From Saussurea involucrata (lineage: Eukaryota; Streptophyta; Magnoliopsida; Asterales; Asteraceae), in the NCBI GenBank assembly GCA_033807775.1, contig CM066317.1, forward strand, positions 32,925,870 through 32,989,869: 64,000 bases of DNA, read 5' to 3'. Under the pieces are notes generated by a model that was not told where the DNA came from, ran no database searches, and saw only the letters and a list, made by a program, of their open reading frames with translations. Made by a program: the position numbers and the translations under genes. Shown here piece after piece: positions 36,300 through 47,317 of the stretch; the first letter of the stretch is position 1; each line of letters opens with the position of its first letter.

Positions 36300-39036
36300 T
36301 CCAAACACGTAGAACCATTCCCCAAGCATTTTTACATCAAAATCCCAACTCATACTAAAGCCTAATTCCAAAGATAAAGAAGGAGAAGATCACCTCAAAC
36401 AAACACAACCAAAACCACCCAACAATACCTCAAAATGGAAGAGAAAGTGAAAACAACAACAATCTAGCTTTTGGGTAGGGAGAGATTACATTCACCACTT
36501 GAATCCTTCAAATAAAAGCTCCTAGTCTCCACAAAAGCTTCAAGCTTCCATATCTTCAACAATGGTGGAAATGGGCTTGATTTGAGTGGAGAAGATGAAG
36601 AAGAGAGGGAAGGATTTAGGGTTATCTTAGGAGAGAACCGATTTAGAGAGAGAGAGGAAACTAATTTGGGTTGGGGATGAAATGAGGGGTGAGAGAGAGA
36701 GAGAGAAGTCTTAAAAAGGAAACCAAAATATCTCATCAGGGCTATCGCGGACGTCCGACTTAGACACCATGCGGACGTCCGACCTTGCCCTGGCTGAAAC
36801 CCCAATTTTCTTTGTTGCTTCCGCGGACGACACGTGGACTTCCGCGCTGATGCGGACGTCCGACCCTGCGCCCATACGGACGTTCGCAAGTCCAAATTCC
36901 GTTTTTCAATTTTCAGGGTGTTACAATGATTTATTGCATAAATGGAGATTATTTATAAAAAATGCATTTCTAGTATTTGTTGGAATTATGCATAATGGAT
37001 GTTACAGTACGTCTGAAAATACGAAAGTGTGACTCATTAGATTTTGGTCAATCCCGACCTTGTGAAAATTTTAGAAAATGTAAACCTTTTGGTTTTGAGA
37101 TAGGATGTATCTCGGGTTTTGATGAATAAATCTTAAATATTGGTATTTTAATGATTCCTCTTACGAAGGTAAATATTTTGGTATAAATACTCATGATGAG
37201 TGCTTTGGGAAATGATTTGTCTTAATCTAGAGTTAGGTTGAGTTATTCATGACTATGGAGCATGTTTCACATAAACGTGGGTTATTTACATTTGTTGCAT
37301 TTTGTGACTTTTAATAAATGGTCAGTTGATTTTGGTTGAGCTTACGGCTCGATTTATGACTTTATTGAGTCTTGAGGACATTTGTCCAGTTTTAATAATG
37401 TAATGTGGAGCTTTGGGTGTGAGTTGTGTTTACTGCATTTTATTTGGAAAGTACATGTTTTGAGTGTGTGTGTCATTCAAGTGGAGTCATATACTTTTAG
37501 ACTGTAATGCATTGGATCCATAGGCATGTAAGTCAGTCATATTTAATAGTGAGGAGTCTTGATATTCTCACTTTGGGAATTATGCCGAACTAGCGTTGTT
37601 GATGTCTCGTTTCTTTTGTGGAGAGGAACCGTTATGGGTTGTACATCGGAACTATGAGTTATTTGGTGTGTATCTCTTTGTGCACGAGGAGTGGACTATT
37701 GGAATGCATGGTTATATACGGTAGGCAGTTCGGGGCCACTAGCGAGTAGGCAATAAGTGACATTGAAGTCCTTGAGGTGTTACTCGTCTAGATTTGATAG
37801 GCTATATGGTCCCATAAGTCCTTGAGGTGTAACTCGACGGAGTAGGCAATAAAGGCATGTATATGGTTTGAGGTTGTGATGTCTTTATGGGATGAGAACT
37901 AAAACTGGGACTTGAGGTGTAATCCAATAACATGATAGGTGGCCCCACTCACGTGTTCTCGTCACATTGATGGATACGGGTCTCCCCCGTCATCGGAAGG
38001 TATTGGCTTGGGTATTGAATTTTATTATCCATGTTTTCGGTGACGTTTTATATCTATGGATTTTTATTCATGATTTATGGGTTGAGTATTATTCCCCATC
38101 CGTGTCTTGGATGTTTTGGGACGCAACGTTTTATACACGTTTTTATAAATTGGGAAGTTCATTTCTATCCTCGTTTTGAGTGAATTTTGGGTCAAATTTA
38201 TTTTACGTTGGGAAATCGTTTATTTTGGTGTCTCCATCACCTAAAATACATGTTATTGGAGATCGGGTCGTTTTCACATCTAAAGTAAATCATTTTGGAA
38301 ACCATGGTTAAAGTTGTACCCTTTCCTTTTTACAATTTTATATAATCATGGTGAAAACTCTTGAACTCACTAGGCGTTAAGCCTAACCCTTTTTATTTGT
38401 CGGCATGTGCAACAGGTTCAGGTTGGGAATGGTTCTAACGACACTGTGAAGAGATGAGTGCTAGTAGTGTGCTCGAGAAGTGATTTGCTTAGTGAAGTCT
38501 TCCGCATTTATTTTGGGATTAGCAACTTGTACTTGGGTTAAGTAACACCCGATATGGATTTAGTCTTTGTAATAAGACTTGGGTTATGAATTGTTTGAGG
38601 TTAGTTATAGAACTTAATTTGAGATATTTCCAGTATTGGTTTATAGGAAAAAATTATTTCTTTTTGGATGTATTATTGAAAATTTTTGTTTGTTGCTCTT
38701 TCCAATTTACAGGATGTTACATCTCCGGCCAAAAAATACACAGGGACCAAATCTCTGGCAAAAAAAACACAAGGACGAAATCCCTTCCACACACCCATCA
38801 CCGACCACCGTCTGCCACCCCTCCTTCACCCACTCCAAACCCCATTTCCTTCACCCTCTCCAAACCCCGTGAGAGATAGAGATATTCGAGAGACAGAGAA
38901 AGAGAGATCGAGAGACAGAGAAGAGAAGAGAAACAGAGAGATCGAGATACAGAGAAAAGAGACAGAGAGATTCAAAGGTGTCGCCGGAGGTATCACCGGT
39001 GGAGTCGCCGGTTTTTGGGCTGCCGTTTTGGTCCTT

Positions 39037-39038
<2 letters not shown>

Positions 39039-39102
<64 letters not shown>
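39039..39102. repeat. (AT)n microsatellite
   Basis: About 32 uninterrupted AT dinucleotides. Confidence 0.95.
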
Positions 39103-39105
<3 letters not shown>

Positions 39106-39381
39106 AGTATTACATAATTGGACCTAAAGTTTGATTTTTAAGGTAAAAACAAGAAAATTAAAAAAAACAAGTAAAATGACTAAAATACCCTTCATTTAAT
39201 TGGATTTAACAGAAACAATTAACAACCGTTAAGTCAAGGGACGAAATCTGTTGCGAGCTGTCAAACGTGAGGTTTATTTTTGGCAAAAATGAACTTTAGG
39301 GACGAAAACCGTTGAAATCAACAAACGTTAAGGACCAAAAGTGGACTTTACTATTTTAAATAAATAGTATAATAACAACAA

Positions 39382-39600
39382 AGTAAATTGCAATTTTGCT
39401 CCTTCTGGTCTGGTGTTTGTAAAAGGACATATATGTGCAAGTCATACGGAGGGTTTTAACGTAGACAACTTAACGGTGTTACTACTCAGGGATCAAAACG
39501 AGCACTTTTGCATACCATAGGGTTTTTCTTGCAATAAAATTTTTTAGGGACCAAAGGTGAGAAATAAAACATACCATAGGGACCAAAATTGCAGTTTACT
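39382..39600. mobile_element. Short TIR element (MITE-like)
   Basis: Begins agtaaattgcaattttgctc and ends with the inverted counterpart ...gaccaaaattgcagtttact; about 24 of 27 terminal positions pair by eye. 219 bp, non-coding. No clear target duplication, so the superfamily is undecided. Confidence 0.55.
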
Positions 39601-40091
39601 CAAAAAGTAATTTCCAACAACTTTTATCCAAAATAATAAGTTTCATCAAGGAACAAACCAAATAGAGTTTGGATACGACCAAATTTGATTAGTGATTAAT
39701 GACTTCGAACAAGTTTGTCAATCATTAGCTAGTTTATTTTTTAAACTTATTGAAAATGACTTGTTTGGTAAGCCATAAACTAGGTTAAGAGACATGATTT
39801 GTCTTACAAATATGATTGTCCACCTGCTTTTTCGAGAATGGTTGTTTAAACCTGCGTTTTTAACAGATCAAGTAAATCAAATCGTACCGTCCTTAAATAA
39901 CTCTAAAGTAAAATACAGCAGATACGATATAAACCCATTTACAACGCATCGTTTCTTATTGATGCAATGCAACCCAATACGAAACCTAGCCATTGTTCCT
40001 AAGTTATTAATCTTTCATTCAAGTCTCTTCGTGGTTTGCTAACCTTTAGCTTCATTCTCAAACTCATCAATATTCTCCATATATTGTTTTA

Positions 40092-42146
40092 CTAGTTATC
40101 TACCCGCTGCAATGCAGCGGAACGAAAATTTTGATTAAATAAAGAATGAAAAACTCATGAAACATTTATAGTAAAGCATAGCCTAAAAGCAATTGTCATA
40201 AGCAAATAATATTAAAAAGGTAAATGAAAACCAATTTTGAGGGATTAAGGGCCTCTTTGTTAGCAACTTAATGAGCTTAATGGGACACATAGCTTATTCA
40301 GTCAGCTATACATGACTTGTTTGGTATTGGCTTAATGATATAGAAAGTAACTTATTTATTAAGCTTTTAGAAGGAAGCTTTATGCAGAAAGCCAAGTTTT
40401 GTCCAAACTAGTCTCTCCCAATTAAAAAACATGGTCCTTCCATCTATAAAAACACCCTCTCAAACAAAAATCTTTCCAATCTATACAGACAGATTAATCC
40501 ACGCAGACAACTTTATTCATACAGGACTTAATGGAAAACCAACCAAACAACCCTCAAGTCCTATACAACTTAAGAACATACGCAATATGAATGAAGATCA
40601 TGTTACAGAGATGGTAAGCATATGAACCAAAAAGCAGGTCCAAACAAAAAACCCATCAAAACCATATCTAAAAACAAAACCATTATCTGATAATGGAACA
40701 TCAAAGGAATATCCAATCTGATAATGTAAAGTTCAATAGACAGATGTGGATAGATAATTAAGTGTAAAGTTTAATGGCATCAATCAGATGTTCATTCAAT
40801 TATAGTAACAACATGAGATTCTTAAATACAACCAGTATACAAAAATAACTTAGCAGAGAAGAGGCAATAAGAGATTAAAGTTTGTGACAACAAACTTTAA
40901 TCAACAAATTTGTTTCTATTGAATAAGCTACAAAAGTAAAGAAAAAAAGGGCTAACAAGCTGAATAACTAAGCTTCAAGCAAAATACCATGCCTTTGACT
41001 TTCACATTTGTTTGAACCATAAACAAACGTTTTGAAATGTTTTGTGCAATCAATGTTGCTAATTCAGTTCAAGCTTGTCAGTGTTTAACAAAAGTAGAAC
41101 ATGCTTCCAAAAATTTCCCTAGTTCCACTTCATCCATTTCTTCTTATTTGGAAGAAAGGGGAAGGTTATGAGTCTTTATTTTGGCCTTGACTTTAATATC
41201 AGAGCAAAAGTAATCTTCAAGAAATACTACAACCACAAATAAACAAGAACTCAATTCAAGAGAAGAAAAAACCGAAAGCAAGATACAAAGATTTCATACA
41301 AAAGCATAACATGCGATCTAACATGTTGCAGACAAATTTATTATATAAAGCTATAGCTTGTAACTTGTAAGCCATGGCACTAATAGTCAATGTTCTAAAA
41401 AAACTCGCCCCACAGCCGTCATGGCGCGCCATGACACCAAGGCTTGTGTGTCACGTCACGTTAAGCCCATGACACGTCATCGCCTAATGCACAGTTATCG
41501 TAATGAGATATTTGATTTTTCTTTACGTTTTTATAGTCTAATTTGCAAGTTTTTGATATATAACCTAATTTTTTGCTTATTACTATTGACTCATTGAGTA
41601 ACACTACAAAACATACGTTTTTATATATAAATTATATATGAATTAGAAATTTGACGCCATAAATCACGCCTTGAAAACGTCATGGCTTCGCCGTGGCTTC
41701 TAAGGGTGTAAAATGAAAATGAAAATGAATATGTAAGGGATATAAAATAAATTAATTTGTGTTCATGATATTTAATAATATGATTAAATCCAAACATATT
41801 CAATATTGAGTTCATTTCGAAGGTATTGACGAGACGATTACAATGGTGTAATTTATAAAAAAAGAAATGTGTTTTTAATGCATTATTGTTCATATATGAT
41901 TATTTATGTTAATATGATAAGGGTGTAAAATAAAAAATGAAAAAGAAAGAGATTAAAAGTAAATTGGATAACTAATTCTAAGGGTATAAAATGTAACTTA
42001 AAAATTAAAAATTTTGATTTTTAAGAGGAACGATGGGAAAGAGGGGATTTCTTAGTAGCTTTGAGAGTTGTACATATAGCTTAAAAAATGATACGACTTA
42101 AATTTCAACTTTAACCGTCTTTTCATGCTTATATATATAGTATAGA
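40092..42146 (-). mobile_element. Non-autonomous Helitron
   Basis: On the minus strand the 3' end reads hairpin CCGCTGC-ATT-GCAGCGG (40104-40120), a short spacer, then CTAG (40092-40095) followed by T, as expected for Helitron 3' ends (hairpin just before CTRR, insertion between A and T). The 5' end is TCTATACTATATATATAAGC preceded by A, at ~42146 (an alternative TC is 42152). The ~2.05-kb interior lacks Rep/helicase sequence. A degraded TIR-like segment (~40250-40555, 'gggcctctttgttagc') may be nested inside. It ends ~150 bp downstream of the kinase stop codon. Confidence 0.75.
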
Positions 42147-42293
42147 TATAGATATAGAATTATATTTGATCAAAATCATCAGGAAGTTACATGTACTTTT
42201 TATTTACAAAAACACAAAAAGAAAAAAAATCATCAAATGCCTATTTAACATGAAAAATATATATTTATGGAGGATATGAAAACTAAATTTACA

Positions 42294-45200
42294 TTATGAG
42301 GAGGGTATTAAAGACCCATAGCTAAAATCCTTACGATTGGCCAAAATCCGTACCAACATATCTAACACCTCCTTCATATTTGGCCGTAGTTGGGGTGCCT
42401 CCGCCGTACATCTTATCCCAACCCGAAGCAACTCGCACATTTCCGCCGCCCCATCCTCCGTCCATGCCCCCGCTAGCACCGCCACCGGCACCATCGAACC
42501 AACCTTTCTCGACCACTCCACTAAACACTCCTCGCCGCCATCCACCGCCCGCCGCCCTGTGGCGAGCTCCATCACCAACACTCCATAACTATACACATCA
42601 CCTTTTGTAGTCGCTTGCCATGTTTGCCCATACTCCGGCGCCACATATCCAATCGTTCCCGCCACCATCGTGCTGACGTGGCTATCCCCAACATCCACCA
42701 CCCTCGCCAGCCCGAAATCCGTAACACGGGCCTTCCCGTTTTTATCCAACAAAACGTTGCTCGCTTTAACATCGCGATGAACGATAGCCGGATAACACTC
42801 GTGGTGTAAAAACACCAAAGCGCGGGCCACGTCGATCGCAACGTCAACCCGTCGCTTCCATTTGAACCCGGCTCGATTAGGAATCACGTCTTCCAAAGTC
42901 CCACCATCCATATACTCGTAAACCAAAAGTTTTTCTGTCCCGTATAAGCACCACCCGTATAACGTCACCAGGTTTGGGTGGGCCCACCCGAACCCGTTTC
43001 GGGTCAGCACCTCCATTTCGGCCCGAAACTCACGTTCACCCTCCACCCCTTCTCGTAGTTTCTTTTTTATCGCAACGTCTCTTCCATCCGGTAATAACCC
43101 GCGGTAAACGGTCCCAAAACCGCCCCGCCCGATGATTCTATCGTTTGAAAAGTTTCCGGTCGCCTTTAAGATGTCAGCGTGCGTGAATGCCGTTTTGTCC
43201 AAACGGATAACTTTTATGGTGTCGGATAACCACGGTGACGAGCTGCCGGAATTTGATGTGAAGTCGTTTGCAGACTTTATTTCGCGCATTAGATATGGAT
43301 GTTGGTCTACAGGGCTTTTGATCACAAAACAAATTAGTATCATCATTACACCGACCACCGTGAAAGCTAGCAGTAGAAACATGAACACCAAAACCGCACT
43401 CCATTTTCTCGGTTCTGATCTCTGACCACCTTTAACGGCTGAGTTGTTAGTTGAATTATCTATAAACGAAGGAAGATTTAGCAACGGGTCTCCAAGGAAT
43501 GACGATTTCTCGAACGTAGCCAACTGACCAATCGCCGGAATCACACCGGCGATATACGGATTGTACGAAACATTAAACTTGCTCATTTCGGTCAAGTTGT
43601 TCAAGTTGGTCGGAAACGTACCGGAAAAATTATTGTACGACAAATCAAGATTTCTCAAACACTTGAGATAGCCAAGCTGAATGGGAATACGACCCGAGAA
43701 ATTGTTACGAGAAATATTAAACACGACAAGCGGCATTCCTCCAATCTCCGCCGGAAGTGTCCCGGAAAATTGGTTATCCCCCAAATGCACCATCGTGAAA
43801 TTATCCATTTTTCCGATTTCCGGCGGAATGTCACCGGATAATCGGTTTCCACTTAGTTGAATATACCCCGAAATCTGTCGTGTTCGAATATTCGATCCCG
43901 GTAAACAAACTTGAAAAATTCCATTTCCTTTAAGTATTGTGTCCCATAAGCTTCTACATCTTTTTCTGTTAAGAAGTATGTACACAAAACTGAATGGCGG
44001 ATAATTAGCCGGAATCCATCTTTTCATCGCGGAACACTCACCGGAGCCGGCCATCGGATTGTTTTCTCTGTTGAATTGGAACGTCGGTGCCGCGTTCCGG
44101 CCGATATTCGCCAACTCCGGCGAAATTACACCGGAAAGTTGATTGTTTGCGAGATTTAACCACAATAAGCTGCTACAATTCCCTAATTGAGGTGGTATTT
44201 GACCTGATAATGAATTGTTAGCGAGCATTAACCACAATAGGGAAGTTAATTGACCTAAACTTGGAGGAACTGATCCGTTTAAATTGTTAACTGAAAGATC
44301 GAGAGCTTGAAGTGTTCGCAAATTTCCGAATTCGGATGGAATTTCGCCGGAGAAATGGTTGTGAGCGAGAATCAAGTATCTCAAACTTGACATTTGAGAT
44401 ATTTCCGGTGGTAATGGACCTGACAAATTGTTGAAACTTAGGTCTAATCGTGAAATGTTCTGCAATTGGAGTATTCCCGATGAATACAATCCTCCGGTGT
44501 ATCCATTTGCATGAAGGAGAAGATTTTTCACTTGTGTGAATCGCCCAAAAATCTCTTGTATATCTCCTCTGAAATTATTCCGACTTAGGTCTAAATATTT
44601 CAAGTTCTTCAATCCCAATAACGATTCTGGAATTTCTCTAGAAATTGAATTGTTGCCTAAAAAAAGCTGCTCCAGTTTTGTAATCAAACCAATCTCTATC
44701 GGAATCTTATCGGAAAAATTATTCACCGATAAGTCCAATATGGTTAAACTCTTACAGTTTGAAATCTCTTTCGGAATTCCGCCGGAAAGTTTGTTTCCGG
44801 AGAGGTCCAGCGCTTGTAAACTGCAATTTTCCGGGAAAGTCCACGCTGGAAGGCTGCCGTTTAAATTGTTTTCCGACACTGAAAACTCCTTAAACCTATA
44901 GAATTCAAACCACAGGTTTCCCGTTAAGAAATTCGTACTCAAATCGACATATTCCAACTTTGAGCATCCATCTATTGAACTTATTTCTCCGGTGAAGTTA
45001 TTAGTGGAGAGATTTGCAACCACCAAATTGCTGCAAATTTTGGGGAAACTCATCCTGATGTCGCCGGAGAGTCTGTTGACCGATAAATCTAGAATTTCCA
45101 GGCTACCGAGTCCGGTCAAATTTAGTTCACCGTCGATAATATTATGCGACAGGTTCAATACTTTGAGGTTCCGGCAACCACTTAAGTCGGCCGGAATTGT

Positions 45201-45622
45201 GCCGTCAATAGTGTTTGTTGATAGGTCTAAGTAGGCAAGCTCCGTCAAGGCCGAGAAGTTTCCAAACAAATTTCCGGCGATGTTGTTTTCCGAGAGTCTG
45301 ATTTCAGTCACTCGGTCGCCGGCGCCGGAGCAGGAAATTCCCGGCCACATGCACGGATTCACAGCTTGAGGGTCCCATCTCTTATAAATTCCTTGATTCA
45401 CTGTGTTTTTTTGCTCCAGAAATGACTTGAGATTGAGTAGTACTTGCTTATCGGATTCTAATGAATCTCCAATTGCATCATTTCCTGCAAAAATTCGCAT
45501 TAAATTCAAGTCCGCCCTGTAAATTCATTGTGGAATAACTAAATTCAGATGTGAATAAAAACATAATATTCACCTGTGAATAGAATGAAGAAGAGGATGA
45601 ATGTAATCCGGTGGGCTGACAT
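42294..45622 (-). CDS. NILR1: LRR receptor-like kinase, NILR1 (At1g74360) type
   Basis: Two exons, 45622-45574 and 45484-42294, joined across an 89-bp GT..AG intron (phase 1), giving 1079 residues. Exon 1 supplies the signal peptide MSAHRITFILFFILFT; without it the ORF would start inside the intron. Then an LRRNT cap (PCMWPGISC), about 20 LRRs, a ~75-residue island (about 475-550, SGECSAMKRWIP...) between LRRs as in BRI1/PSKR-like receptors, a transmembrane segment (~711-736), and a kinase with GRGGFGTVY (802-), VAIK, HRDVK (H919) and DFG (D939), so an active RD-type kinase is expected. Island, juxtamembrane (SSPWLSDTIKVIRLDK) and kinase closely resemble Arabidopsis NILR1, a plasma-membrane receptor in nematode-triggered immunity. 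No frameshift seen. Orthology is inferred from memory of the family. Confidence 0.93.
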
Positions 45623-45801
45623 GGTTACTGTAACATGCTTTTGATTCTTCTTCTTGTTTATTGCCTAATTCAAGAGGTTGTTATTTTACCCAAATCAAAA
45701 TAAGAAATGAAATTGAAAAAACGAATTGAATTAGAAAAGGTGAAGATCAGAAGGATGAATATTAGGAAGAGTATATATATATAAATATAAGAATTCAATG
45801 G

Positions 45802-45859
<58 letters not shown>

Positions 45860-45900
45860 GTGGACCAAACCAAACATGGAACATATGCAAATACGCCACA
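45623..45900 (-). promoter_or_regulatory. Likely 5'UTR/core promoter of the receptor kinase, with (CT)n(AT)n tract
   Basis: On the gene's sense strand a (CT)n run (45832-45858) followed by (AT)n (45804-45831) lies 180-240 bp before the ATG, followed by another TATATATA (45772-45782). CT-rich tracts are frequent in plant 5'UTRs and the AT run could act as a TATA region. The transcription start cannot be fixed from sequence alone. Confidence 0.5.
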
Positions 45901-47317
45901 CTTTCTATACTTTACTAATTACTAATTACTAATTAATCTTCTTTTATTATTTATATTATATTATTTGTATACATTAAATTAGAGATTAAACGGATGGTCA
46001 TTGCTTTTCGATGTTTTTTAAGGGTTGGGTCGATTATTTTTCTTTAAAAAAAAGTTAAACATCTAATTTTTTATGCTATCTTTAACAGATGCTTTAAAAT
46101 GGTGATTTTTTTTTAAAGGTTAATGATTTTTCATCTAAAAATGGTTTAGGAACTTAATCATTTAAAATGAGAAGATTTAATGGTTTTTTCGTTCAAAAAA
46201 ATAGTTTAGAGACTTAGGGATCGTTTACAAAACACTTACCCGAGTAAGTTCTTATCAAGTCACGTTAGTTTATCGGATGAATATGGCAAGGACTAAGAAT
46301 CTTACCCGGTAAAAGCGGAAGCAAGGACCGAGAGTCTTACCACGTAAGTGAGTGCGACGATTCTTACCACGGTTAGCGCTTACCGGCTAAATTGTTGCAT
46401 ATGATGCCATTTTGGTGGACTAAAATCTTACCCGAAAGTAAGTGATAGTGTTGAATTTTAACAATAAGCACTTACTCGGGTAAGTGATTAGGTAAACGGC
46501 CCCTTAATCATGCAAAATGGAATAGTTCGTTAGATTTTTTTTTTAATTTTTCCCAAATTTTGAATATGTTTTTTTATCCTAACAAAATTTTCAAAACTTT
46601 TTTCTAAAACAAAAAAAATAGGAGAGAGAGAGAGAGAGAAAGAAAATGCATAAGAACATTTTCAATAAATACTCTAAAGTGAAGAATTAAAATTCAAAAT
46701 TAAAAAAAAAATTGAATTCATATCCAAGAATTTCTTTATTTTAGAGATTACAACAATACTTATGTTACTAGAATACTCTCTCTAGACATTTAATTTCAAG
46801 TACTCTTATTGGTAGGAAAAATAAAAATAAAAATAAATTTATCTTTTATTAACAATTATTTTTGGAGAGTTTATCATCGCTCTCCTATTTTCTTCATTTA
46901 AGAAAAAAATTAAGAATCAGATGGAGCAAAAATATTCAAAAGCTCTATTTTTGAAAATTTGTTAGAATTATTCTAAAATTCTTCAAATTTGAAGAACCTC
47001 CAAAAATGATTATAATAAGGTAGAAAATTATATGATATATTTCTACTAAAAGAAAATCTTGAAATTAAATATTTCAAAAAAAATTATAAAAATAATAAAA
47101 TATTTAGTATTATAATCTCCAAGAGAATCTATTCAAAATGAATATATTTTTCAATTAAATTTCTAGAGTCCATTCACCATTTTAAAGAAATTTTGGAGAT
47201 ATAGTAGATTTTTAAGTTTTTAAAGAAGCAAACTGCTTTGAACCAAAAGGATACTCTTTTTGAACAAATGCTTAAGGGTGAAGGTTAGTGTATTGAAAAA
47301 GATTTAATATTTTTCTT
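45901..47317. other. AT-rich intergenic region
   Basis: No ORF of interest. Contains a locally repeated ~60-bp unit (46100-46220, '...atggtttaggaacttaatcatttaaaatg...'), the MITE at 46217-46503, and a (GA)n tract at 46622-46640. Confidence 0.6.
46217..46503. mobile_element. Tourist-like (PIF/Harbinger) MITE
   Basis: 287 bp with TIRs GGGATCGTTTAC...CACTTACCCGAGTAAGT and GGGGCCGTTTAC...CACTTACCCGAGTAAGT (right end reverse-complemented), flanked on both sides by tta (46214-46216, 46504-46506). Non-coding. The TTA duplication points to PIF/Harbinger. Confidence 0.88.

Larger units (their letters stand above)
26214..36925 (-). mobile_element. LARD F: complete non-coding LTR retrotransposon derivative
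   Basis: LTRs 26214-28841 and 32581-36925 (the latter with a nested solo LTR) enclose a 3.7-kb interior and are flanked by the perfect 5-bp duplication atgat (26209-26213, 36926-36930). PBS (minus strand TGGTATCAGAGC, 32566-32577) adjoins the right LTR and the purine tract AAGGTTGGGAGGAT (28842-28855) the left, giving minus orientation. There is no gag or pol, so it must have moved in trans. LTR and interior sizes fit the LARD class. Confidence 0.9.
32581..36925 (-). repeat. 5' LTR of LARD F (with nested solo LTR)
   Basis: Same LTR as 26214-28841, split at 34585/36300. Removing the insertion leaves about 2.63 kb, equal to the mate. Confidence 0.9.
5729..38721 (+). mobile_element. Nested host LTR element E, non-coding (LARD-like)
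   Basis: Plus-strand PBS-like gtatcagagc at 5729, non-coding interior 5729-7526 plus 21365-23167 (about 3.6 kb), polypurine stretch ggttaggaggat just before 23168, then a 3' LTR (TGTAACACCCC...GATGTTACA) in pieces 23168-23361, 25397-26213 and 36931-38721. The interior is collinear with the reversed interior of element F (28842-32580) and has no gag or pol ORF. Its own 5' LTR is not visible in the window, so its TSD cannot be checked. Confidence 0.75.
23168..38721 (+). repeat. Element E 3' LTR, split by two insertions
   Basis: Sense-orientation LTR: TGTAACACCCCG at 23168, resuming at ~25397 after the solo LTR and at 36931 after element F, ending GGATGTTACA at 38721. About 2.8 kb when the insertions are removed. 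From ~25600 on it is alignable with the F LTR in reverse, but its first ~400 bp differ and lack the CGGACGTCCG cluster, so it is a different subfamily. Confidence 0.75.
38722..40091. other. Repeat-rich spacer without genes
   Basis: Contains a GA-rich tract (38870-38975), an (AT)n microsatellite (39039-39102) and phrases such as 'gggaccaaa' and 'aaggaccaaaagtggac' typical of dispersed plant repeats. The open frame at 38686-39117 reads through the GA and AT tracts and is not a gene. Confidence 0.6.

Noticed and set aside
38686..39117. 143-codon ORF with IYIYIY tail
   Set aside because: It reads through the GA-rich and (AT)n tracts; no conserved residues.
40250..40555. Nested hAT/Harbinger MITE starting gggcctctttgttagc
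   Set aside because: The possible right end (aaccaaccaaacaaccctc) pairs only weakly and no target duplication was found; mentioned only as possible within the Helitron.
41410..41480. Regulatory palindrome catggcgcgccatg
   Set aside because: A perfect 14-bp palindrome, but single and inside Helitron sequence, with no context to support a role.
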